From assembly GCF_044466355.1 (NCBI RefSeq), contig NZ_JBITMQ010000010.1, positions 62,001 to 126,000 of the forward strand: DNA of 64,000 nucleotides, read 5' to 3'. Positions 18,256-25,563 of the stretch are shown piece by piece. The stretch comes from Actinophytocola sp044466355. GTDB lineage: Bacteria; Actinomycetota; Actinomycetes; Mycobacteriales; Pseudonocardiaceae. The position numbers were made by a program, and so were the translations under genes. Below the pieces are notes generated by a model that saw only the letters and a list, made by a program, of their open reading frames with translations, had not been told where the DNA came from and did not search any database. How positions within the stretch are numbered: the first letter of the stretch is position 1; every line of letters begins with the position of its first letter.

Positions 18256-19058
18256 GCTTCGACCTGACCGGCCGCGCGGCGGCCGTCACCGGCGGGGCAC
18301 GCGGACTCGGGCAGGCCATCGCCGTGGCGCTGGCGGCGGCCGGCGCGGATGTCACGATCGTCGACCGGCCGGGCGGTCCGTCCACAGCGGACACCCGCGC
18401 GGCGGTCGAGTCGCACGGCCGGACCTGCCGGATCGTCGAGTTCGACCTCGCCGACACCGACGGGCTGGCTGACCTGGCGGACCGCCTCTGGCCGGTCGAC
18501 ATCCTGGTGAACAACGCCGGGATCGCCCGGCTCGAACACTTCAACGAGATCACCCCGCGGGCGTGGCGGGAGATCATGGCGGTCAACGTGGACGCCGTGT
18601 TCTTCCTGTCGCAGCGGATCGCCGAGCACATGATCGCGGCCGGGCGGCCCGGCCGGATCGTGAACATCTCGTCGAAGAACGGTCTCATGGCCGAGGCCGG
18701 GCTGGCGCACTACAACGCGTCGAAGGGCGCGGTCGAACTCGTCACCCGCTCCCTCGCGGCCGAGCTGGGCCCCCACCGGATCACCGTCAACGCGGTCGCC
18801 CCCGGCATGATCGCCACCCCCATCGACGCCGACTTCCGCCTGGAACGCGGGGAGTTCGAGGCCGCGTGGGAGGAACGGATCCCCCTCGCGGGCGGGTACG
18901 GCACCCCGGAGGACGTGGCCGGTGCGGTGGTGTACCTCGCGTCCGAGGCTGCGAGGTACGTCACCGGCACCACCCTCGTGGTCGACGGCGGCGTGCTGGC
19001 CGACCAGATGCCGCGTCACCGCTTCATGCCGCCGTACCGCAACACCCTGGCCGACTGA
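18252..19058 (+). CDS. short-chain dehydrogenase/reductase (classical SDR)
   Basis: A 268-residue classical SDR. The cofactor loop TGGARGLGQ is at residues 13-21, NNAG at 87-90, catalytic Ser in NISSKNG near 140, Y154 and K158 in HYNASKGAV, and the C-terminal TLVVDGG. The Asp39 after the second strand (VDRP) favours NAD. It would oxidise a sugar or sugar-alcohol hydroxyl. It is the last gene of the rightward operon, coupled by ATGA to the amidohydrolase, and ends directly against the stop of the convergent aquaporin gene with no space between. Confidence 0.88.
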   Translation: MSFDLTGRAAAVTGGARGLGQAIAVALAAAGADVTIVDRPGGPSTADTRAAVESHGRTCRIVEFDLADTDGLADLADRLWPVDILVNNAGIARLEHFNEITPRAWREIMAVNVDAVFFLSQRIAEHMIAAGRPGRIVNISSKNGLMAEAGLAHYNASKGAVELVTRSLAAELGPHRITVNAVAPGMIATPIDADFRLERGEFEAAWEERIPLAGGYGTPEDVAGAVVYLASEAARYVTGTTLVVDGGVLADQMPRHRFMPPYRNTLAD

Positions 19059-19751
19059 TCAGGGAATCGGTGCCGCCTCCGGGTCCGGGCGCCGGTCGGG
19101 GGCGGCGAGCGGGTAGAGCACACGGAGCACGAGCACGGCGACCGCGGCCCCGGCCAGCTGCGCCATGACGAACGGGAGCACCGACGCGGGGGCGATGCCC
19201 GCGAACGTGTCGCTGAACGTGCGGCCCACCGTGATCGCCGGGTTGGCGAAGCTGGTGGACGAGGTGAACCAGTACGCGGCGCCGATGTAGGCACCGACCG
19301 CGGCCGGGGCCATGGCCGAGCGGCCGGAACGGACCAGCGCGAAGATCACGAGGACGAGCCCGAGCGTGGCGACCACTTCGGACAGCCCGTGCGCGGCGGT
19401 GGCTCGGTGGGTGGTGCTGATGCTGACCGGCGCGAGGTCGAACATCGCGTTCGCCAGCACGGCACCCGACACGCAGCCCGCGACCTGAGCGGGAACGTAG
19501 GCCGCCACCGCACGCCAGGTCAGCCCGCCGAACGCCGCGTCCACGATCGACACGACCGGGTTGAAGTGGGCGCCGCTGACCGGACCGAACACCAGGATCA
19601 GCACGTACAGACCGGCGGCGGTCGCTGCGGCGTTCTCCAGCAGCCGCAGGCCGACGTCGTCGGAGAGCCGCTGCGCGGCGATGCCGGAGCCGATGACGAG
19701 CGCGGCGAGCAGGAGGCTGCCGAGGAACTCGGCGAAGACCTTGCGGGACAA
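19059..19751 (-). CDS. aquaporin/aquaglyceroporin of the arsenic unit (AqpS-like)
   Basis: A 230-residue MIP channel with six helices and the two half-helix motifs: HFNPVV (NPV in place of the first NPA) and FANPAIT (NPA). It follows two ArsC-type genes, as aqpS does in some arsenic operons, where the channel lets arsenite leave the cell down its gradient in place of an ArsB or Acr3 pump. The start appears to be TTG at 19751 with GGGAG upstream; no better start exists. The divergence from the glycerol channel at 28794 (NPARD motif) supports a separate role. Specificity is inferred from context. Confidence 0.8.
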   Translation of the reverse strand: MSRKVFAEFLGSLLLAALVIGSGIAAQRLSDDVGLRLLENAAATAAGLYVLILVFGPVSGAHFNPVVSIVDAAFGGLTWRAVAAYVPAQVAGCVSGAVLANAMFDLAPVSISTTHRATAAHGLSEVVATLGLVLVIFALVRSGRSAMAPAAVGAYIGAAYWFTSSTSFANPAITVGRTFSDTFAGIAPASVLPFVMAQLAGAAVAVLVLRVLYPLAAPDRRPDPEAAPIP

Positions 19752-19767
19752 CGAGGATGCTCCCGGG

Positions 19768-20421
19768 TCAGGCGGCGGGGACGCCGAGTTCGTCGAGCAG
19801 CCCGCGGACGCGGCGTTCGATCTCGTCGCGGACGGGACGGACGTCCTCGACGCCCTTGCCGGCCGGGTCGTCGAGCTGCCAGTCGAGGTAGCGCTTGCCG
19901 GGGAAGACCGGGCAGGCGTCGCCGCAGCCCATCGTGATCACCACGTCCGCGGCGCGGACGATCTCGTCGGTCCACGGCTTGGGGAACTCGCGGGAGATGT
20001 CGATGCCCCGCTCGGCCATCGCGGCGACCGCGGACGGGTTGACCTCGTGCGCGGGTTCCGAACCGCCCGACCACGCCACCGCGCGGTCGCCCGCGAGGTG
20101 CTGGAAGAACCCGAGCGCCATCTGGGAGCGGCCCGCGTTGTGCACGCACAGGAACAGCACGGTCGGCGTGCCCGCGGCGTGGCCCTCGACCTTGGCCAGC
20201 GCGTGCAGGCGCTGGCGGGCGAACCGTTCCGCCAGCAGGGGGAGGAAGTTCGGCACGGTGCTGTGCGCGGCGAGCTGGTCGTAGCCGGTGTGGAGAAACC
20301 GTTCGATGGTCTCGGTGCCGAAGGTGCCGTCGAACTCGGCGTGCAGCCGGGTGGCCGCGGTGGTCAGCGCGTGCATCAGGTCGATGCTCAGGTCGGGACG
20401 ACCGTAGCTCTGGTCAGCCAT
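19768..20421 (-). CDS. arsC: arsenate reductase, LMW-protein-tyrosine-phosphatase fold with N-terminal helical domain
   Basis: A 217-residue protein in two parts. Residues 8-80 form a helical N-terminal domain found on actinobacterial arsenate reductases. Residues 86-217 are the LMW-PTPase-type ArsC domain with the P-loop CVHNAGRS (C92, R98) and a second redox pair in MGCGDACPVFPG. This arrangement suits thiol-relay (thioredoxin or mycothiol) reduction of arsenate to arsenite. The ATG at 20421 overlaps the end of the upstream ArsR-ArsC fusion by 8 bases. The arsenite made would leave through the adjacent aquaporin. Confidence 0.87.
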   Translation of the reverse strand: MADQSYGRPDLSIDLMHALTTAATRLHAEFDGTFGTETIERFLHTGYDQLAAHSTVPNFLPLLAERFARQRLHALAKVEGHAAGTPTVLFLCVHNAGRSQMALGFFQHLAGDRAVAWSGGSEPAHEVNPSAVAAMAERGIDISREFPKPWTDEIVRAADVVITMGCGDACPVFPGKRYLDWQLDDPAGKGVEDVRPVRDEIERRVRGLLDELGVPAA

Positions 20422-21100
20422 CTGTTCCTCCACGTGGCTGGACGGCGGGTGCCAGCCGGTCGACCCGGTCGGCGAGGTCGGTGAACGCGCGGTCGAACGC
20501 CTCCTCGGTGCCCGCACGCGACGGGTCCGGGACCGACCAGTGCAGGCGGTCCACGTCGAGCTGTTCGTGGGCGTTGTCGCAGACCGCGACCACGAGGTCG
20601 TCCGGCCGCAGCACCTCGGCCACGTGCGCGGTCCTGGCCCGCGCCAGCGACAGGCCGTGCCCGCGCGCGGCCGCGACCGCCAGCGGGTGCACCCCGGCGG
20701 CCGGTGCGGTCCCGGCCGACGCGGCGGGCACCGGGCTGCGGCGTGCCCACAACGCGGCGGCCAGCTGCGAACGCGCCGAGTTGTGCGTGCACACGAACAC
20801 CACCCTCGGCGCGCGCACCGTGCCCTCCGGGGCGAGGTGCGCGAGCGCCTCGGGACGCAGGCGCAGGTAGGTGCGGCGGTGGTCGCCCTCGGAGCGGGAC
20901 CGTGCCACCACACCCGCCTTCTCGAGCAGCTTCACGTGGTGCGCCAGCAGGTTGCTCGGCACGCCCAGCGCGCGGCTCAGCTCGCCGGGCGCGGCGTCGC
21001 CGAGCACGAGCCGGTCGACGATCGCCAGCCGGGCGGGCTCGCCGAGCGCCGCGTGCAGCCGCGCCCGCGCCACCACCGAGGAAGACCACTCAACGTCCAT
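20414..21100 (-). CDS. ArsR-ArsC fusion: ArsR-type repressor joined to an LMW-PTPase/ArsC domain
   Basis: A 228-residue fusion. Residues 10-90 are an ArsR winged helix (LHAALGEPARLAIVDRL; SRALGVPSNLLAHHVKLLEKAG). Residues 98-228 are an LMW-phosphatase/ArsC domain with the P-loop CTHNSARS (C104, R110). The usual ArsR metal-site CxC on the recognition helix is absent, and the helix-turn-helix half has no Cys, so arsenic sensing may depend on the ArsC half. It is the first gene of the arsenic operon. No ribosome-binding site precedes the ATG; its promoter places the transcript start at or next to the start codon. Confidence 0.88.
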   Translation of the reverse strand: MDVEWSSSVVARARLHAALGEPARLAIVDRLVLGDAAPGELSRALGVPSNLLAHHVKLLEKAGVVARSRSEGDHRRTYLRLRPEALAHLAPEGTVRAPRVVFVCTHNSARSQLAAALWARRSPVPAASAGTAPAAGVHPLAVAAARGHGLSLARARTAHVAEVLRPDDLVVAVCDNAHEQLDVDRLHWSVPDPSRAGTEEAFDRAFTDLADRVDRLAPAVQPRGGTDG

Positions 21101-21107
21101 TGACTCA

Positions 21108-21136
21108 ATGATGCTTGAAGCATCTCACCGCGTCAA
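21108..21136 (-). promoter_or_regulatory. ars promoter with internal 15-bp palindrome
   Basis: On the minus strand TTGACG (21136-21131), 17 bases, CATCAT (21113-21108). A perfect 7+1+7 palindrome GATGCTT-G-AAGCATC occupies 21110-21124, between and overlapping the boxes, as expected for an ArsR-type repressor site. The -10 box ends 7 nt before the ATG at 21100, so the transcript is probably leaderless. Confidence 0.6.
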
Positions 21137-21364
21137 GCGCACGCACGGGACAGGTCTGTGAACAGGTCGACGTTCTCCTCGTGCAACACGCACTCCCAGT
21201 AGGCCGCGCGCCCACCCGCGGAGAGGCCGCCCACCACGCCGGGCGGCGATCCGGAGCACCGGGCCGGTGCTGCCCGCGCGGGAGCGGACCTGGCTGCGCG
21301 AGCGGCACTTCCGGCTGATCAACAACCTCGGCTCGCCGTTGGTGCCGCACAACGCGGCGCCTGC

Positions 21365-22558
21365 TCAGCGCGAGCGGCGTCGCCACGCGGCGCGGGCCAC
21401 GCGGTAGCCCTGCAGCGCGCGGTGTCCCCACGGCTCCCTCGCGACGCGGTGGGCCAGGGCGCGCCGCAGGCCCGGCGGCCGAGCGCGGTCCACCTCGAAC
21501 CGCGCACGCTCCTCGTCGAACGCCCTGCGCTCCTCGGTGAACCGGCGCAGCACCGCCGCGAGCGCGTGGACCGCGGCGTCCCGCACCTCGGTGCCGGACG
21601 CCTCGTCCGGGTGCACCGGGTCCGGCCCGTTCGCGGGCGCGGGCAGCAGGTCGTCGAGGTCGCCGACGACGTCGTAGCCCGCCGCGCGCACCGCCTCGAC
21701 GGCGTCCTTGCTCCACTGCTCGACCCAGCCGTGCTCGTCGGCGGGCAGCCGCAGCGGCACGGCGCCGGGGCGCGCGGCGAGCACGTCCACCGCGAGGAAC
21801 GACTTCACGAGCGCGTCGTAGGCGGGCCAGTCGAGCGCGTCCATGGCCTGCTCGTGGTTGAGCAGCCGCAACACGTTCGTCTCGGCGACCCCCATGGACG
21901 CGTTCTGGACCTCCAGGTCGCCGTCGACGGCGGCCGGGTCGACACCGACGACCTCCGCGAACCGCCGCCACAGCGCGTCCCGCCCGCCGCCGCGGGCCAG
22001 CGGCAGGACGTGCACCCGCTCCGGCGGCAGGTCCGCACCCCAGGTGCGCAGGATCGCGGGCAGGTCCTGGTAGCCCCAGAACGTCGTCGCGAAGTAGGAG
22101 TCGGCACGGTCCCGCAGGTCGCGGGCGAACTCGCCGAAGCTCTGGTGGCCGCGGTTCTTCACGTCCTCCTGCCACGCGGCGGGGATCTGGCGGGCCAGGT
22201 CCCGGGCGGTCACCACGAGGTGGACCTCGGTGCCGGACAGGGACGCCAGCGCGTGGCGCACCGCCCCGGGATCGGCGGCGGCGAGCATCTCGTGGGAGAT
22301 GACGGTCGTGCCCGGCCACGCGCGGGCCTGCGCGGCGAGCCGGTCCCAACTGCCCGCCGTGTCCGGGTCGGGCACGTGGTAGTCGATGCCGCGCAGGTCC
22401 AGCGTGGCGAGGAAGTGGGCGTCCGGCCGGTCGCCGGGGTAGAGCACACCGGCGTCACGGAGACGTTCTCTGTTGCTCCACAACACTTCCTGCAGATACG
22501 TGGTACCCGACTTCGGGGTACCGACGTGGAGGAGGACCCGGCTGCGGGGACCGGTCAT
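21365..22558 (-). CDS. sulfotransferase (PAPS-dependent)
   Basis: A 397-residue sulfotransferase. The 5'-phosphosulfate-binding loop is visible at residues 12-22 (VGTPKSGTTYL), with an early histidine-containing strand (TTVISHEML) and the 3'-phosphate region VVTARDLARQIP. The C-terminal 90 residues are charged and coiled-coil-like (FTEERRAFDEERARF), then very basic. Seven bases downstream of the start lies the end of CysNC, so the three genes form one unit that makes PAPS and uses it. The acceptor is unknown: it could be a carbohydrate, lipid or small molecule. Confidence 0.85.
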   Translation of the reverse strand: MTGPRSRVLLHVGTPKSGTTYLQEVLWSNRERLRDAGVLYPGDRPDAHFLATLDLRGIDYHVPDPDTAGSWDRLAAQARAWPGTTVISHEMLAAADPGAVRHALASLSGTEVHLVVTARDLARQIPAAWQEDVKNRGHQSFGEFARDLRDRADSYFATTFWGYQDLPAILRTWGADLPPERVHVLPLARGGGRDALWRRFAEVVGVDPAAVDGDLEVQNASMGVAETNVLRLLNHEQAMDALDWPAYDALVKSFLAVDVLAARPGAVPLRLPADEHGWVEQWSKDAVEAVRAAGYDVVGDLDDLLPAPANGPDPVHPDEASGTEVRDAAVHALAAVLRRFTEERRAFDEERARFEVDRARPPGLRRALAHRVAREPWGHRALQGYRVARAAWRRRSR

Positions 22559-22565
22559 GTGGCAC

Positions 22566-24473
22566 CTACCGTTCGGTCGCAGTGCGTTCGCCGAGCACGA
22601 GCGTGACGAGCGCGTCGACGTTGTCGTCGAGCGGCGCGGTGCCGTCGACCACGAGTTCGGAGGCCGACGGCGGCTCGTAGCCCTGCCCGACGCCGGTCAT
22701 GTTGGGGATCGCGCCCGCCTTCGCCTTGGCGTACAGGCCCTTCGGGTCCCGCGCCACGCAGACGGCGGCCGGGGTGTCCACCCAGACCTCGGCGAAGTCG
22801 CCGTCGTCGAACAGGTTCCGCGCGACCGTGCGGTCCGCGGCGAACGGCGACACCAGCGCGACGATCACCACGAGCCCCGCGTCGAACAGCAGCCGCGCGG
22901 TCTCGGCGACCCGGCGGACGTTCTCGGCACGGTCCTCCGGGGTGAAGCCCAGATCGCGGTTGAGTCCACTTCGGACGTTGTCGCCGTCGAGCACGTACGT
23001 GTGCACGCCCATGCCGTGCAGCCGCCGCTCCAGCGCGTCCGCGATGGTCGACTTGCCGGAGCCCGGCAGGCCGGTGAGCCACACGACCGCGGGGCGCTGG
23101 TGCTTCAGCCTGGCCCTGGCCGCGCGGTCGACCGTGTAGTCGTGCGGCACGACGTTGCGGCCCCGGCGCAGGGCGTGGCGCACCATGCCCGCGGCGACGG
23201 TGTCCATCGTGGTCCGGTCCACCAGCAGGAAGCTGCCCGTGTCCCGGCTCGTGGCGTACCCGTCGAGGGAGATCGGGGCGTCCGTGGCGATCTCCACGGT
23301 GCCGATGTCGTTGCTGCCCAGTGTCCGCGCGGCGAGCCGGTCGCCGGTGGTCACGTCGAGCCTGCCGCGGATGGCGGTGACCACCGCGGGCACGGCCAGC
23401 GGCCCGGCGAGCAGCAGGTAGGAGCGGCCGTGCAGCAGCGGCTCCTCGGCCGTCCACACGACCTCCGCGCTGTACGCGGTGGCGGGGCGCAGCGCGTCCT
23501 CCAGGGACTCCGGCGTGGTGAGCAGGTCACCGCGGCGGACGTCGACCTCCTCGGTGAGCGTGAGTGTCACGGGTTCGCCGGGCCCGGCCGCCCGCACGTC
23601 GCCGTCCGGGCCGAGGACCCGGTCGACCGTCAGCGGCGTGCCCGACGTGGTGCCGCCGGAGACCACGACCACCGCGTCGCCGGGACGCACCCCGCCGCCG
23701 ACGACCGTGCCCGCGAACCCGCGGAAGCCCTCCGCGCGGACCACATACTGGACCGGCAGCCGGAACCCGGGCGCGGTCGCCGTCTGCGGCGGCCGCCACG
23801 CCGACAGCGCCTCGAGCAGTGTCGGCCCGTGGTACCAGCCGAGCTCCTCGGCGGGCGCCACCACGTTGGCCCCCGTCAGCGCGCTCACCGGGACGACCTG
23901 CACGTCGTCGACGGCGAAGTGCGCCGCGGCCGTGCGCACACCGCCCGCGAGCTCCTCGTAGGCGACGTGGTCGTAGTCCAGCGCGTCGAGCTTGTTCACG
24001 ACGGCGATCACCGTGCGCACGCCCATCAGCGCGCACACGGCGAGGTGCCTGCGGGTCTGGGCGCGGATGCCGCGGGTGGCGTCGACGAGCAGCAGCGCCA
24101 CGTCCGCGGTGGACGTCGCCACGGCCGTGTTCCTGGTGTACTGCTCGTGCCCCGGCGCGTCCGCGATGATCACCCGCCGCCCGGACGGTAGGTCGAGGTG
24201 CCGGTAGGCGACGTCGATCGTGATGCCCTGTTCGTGCTCGGCCTCCAGGCCGTCGGTGAGCAGCGAGTAGTCGATCTCGCCTGCGGGCACGGTCGAGCCG
24301 CCCCGGCGGGTGCGCCGGGCGTGGTCGAGCTGGTCGTCCGGCACGCTGCCGGTCTCCGCGAGCAGCCGCCCGATCAGCGTGGACTTGCCGTCGTCGACGG
24401 AACCACAGGCGACGAGGCGCACGACCGGCTGCTCCGGCCGGGCCGTGACCGGTTCCTCCGCGAGGAGCGTCAT
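22566..24473 (-). CDS. cysNC: bifunctional sulfate adenylyltransferase large subunit / adenylylsulfate kinase (CysN-CysC)
   Basis: A 635-residue fusion. Residues 1 to about 440 are CysN, an elongation-factor-like GTPase (GSVDDGKST at 24-32, DAPGHEQYT, NKLD). Residues about 460-635 are APS kinase with its own P-loop GLPGSGKST, DGDNVRSGLNRDLGF, and Ser in ALVSPFAADR. With CysD it makes APS from sulfate and ATP, then phosphorylates it to PAPS. The ATG shares one base with the CysD stop (TGATG), so the subunits are translationally coupled. It is followed by a sulfotransferase, not by a PAPS reductase, which points to sulfation rather than cysteine synthesis. Confidence 0.95.
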   Translation of the reverse strand: MTLLAEEPVTARPEQPVVRLVACGSVDDGKSTLIGRLLAETGSVPDDQLDHARRTRRGGSTVPAGEIDYSLLTDGLEAEHEQGITIDVAYRHLDLPSGRRVIIADAPGHEQYTRNTAVATSTADVALLLVDATRGIRAQTRRHLAVCALMGVRTVIAVVNKLDALDYDHVAYEELAGGVRTAAAHFAVDDVQVVPVSALTGANVVAPAEELGWYHGPTLLEALSAWRPPQTATAPGFRLPVQYVVRAEGFRGFAGTVVGGGVRPGDAVVVVSGGTTSGTPLTVDRVLGPDGDVRAAGPGEPVTLTLTEEVDVRRGDLLTTPESLEDALRPATAYSAEVVWTAEEPLLHGRSYLLLAGPLAVPAVVTAIRGRLDVTTGDRLAARTLGSNDIGTVEIATDAPISLDGYATSRDTGSFLLVDRTTMDTVAAGMVRHALRRGRNVVPHDYTVDRAARARLKHQRPAVVWLTGLPGSGKSTIADALERRLHGMGVHTYVLDGDNVRSGLNRDLGFTPEDRAENVRRVAETARLLFDAGLVVIVALVSPFAADRTVARNLFDDGDFAEVWVDTPAAVCVARDPKGLYAKAKAGAIPNMTGVGQGYEPPSASELVVDGTAPLDDNVDALVTLVLGERTATER

Positions 24474-25387
24474 CAGAAGTAGCCCTCCGCCTTCTTGCTC
24501 TCCATCGACGTGCCGCCCTCGCCGTCGATGAGCCTGCCCGCCCGTTCGGAGAGCCGGTCGGTGCGCATCTCGGTGATCAGCTCGTCGAGCGTCCTGGCCG
24601 ACGACTCGACGGCCGCGGTGAGCGGGTAGCAGCCGAGCGTGCGGAACCGGACGTCGCGCTGCTGAGGCTCTTCGCCGTCGCGCAGCGGGTAGCGGTCGTC
24701 GTCGACCATGATCAGCCGCCCGTCGCGTTCGACGACCGGGCGCGGCTGCGCGAAGTACAGCGGCACCACGGGGATCTTCTCGCGGCGGATGTAGCGCCAC
24801 ACGTCCATCTCGGTCCAGTTCGACAGCGGGAACACCCGCATCGACTGGCCCTCGGCGAGCCGCGTGTTGGCGCAGCGCCAGAACTCCGGCCGCTGCTTGC
24901 GCGGCTCCCAGCGGTGGCCGGGCTCGCGCAGCGAGAACATCCGCTCCTTGGCCCGGGACCGCTCCTCGTCGCGGCGCGCACCGCCGACGGCGGCGTCGAA
25001 CCCGCCCGCGTCCAGCGCCTGCCGCAGCGCGACGGTCTTCTTGATCCGGGTGTACTCGTGCGTGCCGTGGGTGAACGGCGTGACGTCCTCGGGGTTGGTG
25101 TGCACCAGCAGGTCCAGCCCGAGGCCCGCCGCCGTCGCGTCCCGGAACGCGATCATCTCCCGGAACTTCCAGCCCGTGTCGATGTGCAGCACGGGGAACG
25201 GCACCCGCCCCGGCGCGAACGCCTTCACGGCCAGGTGCAGCAGCACCGACGAGTCCTTGCCGATCGAGTACAGCAGGACCGGTCGCCGAAACGCCCCCGC
25301 GGCCTCTCTGAGGATGTGGATCGCCTCGGCCTCGAGGACGTCGAGCACAGCGTCCTGTCCGCTGGTCGCTTCCACCCCGACGGTCAT
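24473..25387 (-). CDS. cysD: sulfate adenylyltransferase small subunit
   Basis: A 304-residue PP-loop ATP pyrophosphatase. The PP-loop reads YSIGKDSSVLLHL near residue 40, followed by VLHIDTGWKFREM, VGGARRDEERSRAKER, the SNWTEMDVWRYI motif and the C-terminal GYF. It forms the sulfate adenylyltransferase heterodimer with CysN. The ATG at 25387 has a GGAGG ribosome-binding site. It is the first gene of the cysD-cysNC-sulfotransferase unit; I could not pick out a convincing promoter in the 176-base gap upstream. Confidence 0.95.
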   Translation of the reverse strand: MTVGVEATSGQDAVLDVLEAEAIHILREAAGAFRRPVLLYSIGKDSSVLLHLAVKAFAPGRVPFPVLHIDTGWKFREMIAFRDATAAGLGLDLLVHTNPEDVTPFTHGTHEYTRIKKTVALRQALDAGGFDAAVGGARRDEERSRAKERMFSLREPGHRWEPRKQRPEFWRCANTRLAEGQSMRVFPLSNWTEMDVWRYIRREKIPVVPLYFAQPRPVVERDGRLIMVDDDRYPLRDGEEPQQRDVRFRTLGCYPLTAAVESSARTLDELITEMRTDRLSERAGRLIDGEGGTSMESKKAEGYF

Positions 25388-25563
25388 GCACCCTCCAGCT
25401 CCGGTAGCCGCAATTCGGACCCGTCCAGCCCCGCGAGGGTAACCACCGACCGCAAGCACACGTCCGCTCGCCCGGTCAACCCAGTCCACATGTTGAGCAC
25501 GATCCGCCCCGCCCGGGACGGTGTTTTCGCAGCTCGGAGGCCTGAACCGGGCGGCCCGGAGGG

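Noticed and set aside
21365..25387. A sulfated natural-product biosynthetic cluster
   Set aside because: No polyketide, peptide-synthetase, glycosyltransferase or tailoring genes adjoin the sulfation genes in this window.
22566..25391. One continuous frame that might suggest a 941-residue fusion protein
   Set aside because: The first third is an out-of-frame reading of cysD; the real CysNC start at 24473 overlaps the cysD stop.
25547..25559. CCGGGC-G-GCCCGG palindrome downstream of glpD as a terminator
   Set aside because: A one-base loop cannot form a normal hairpin and there is no second stem; chance palindromes of this kind are common at this GC content.
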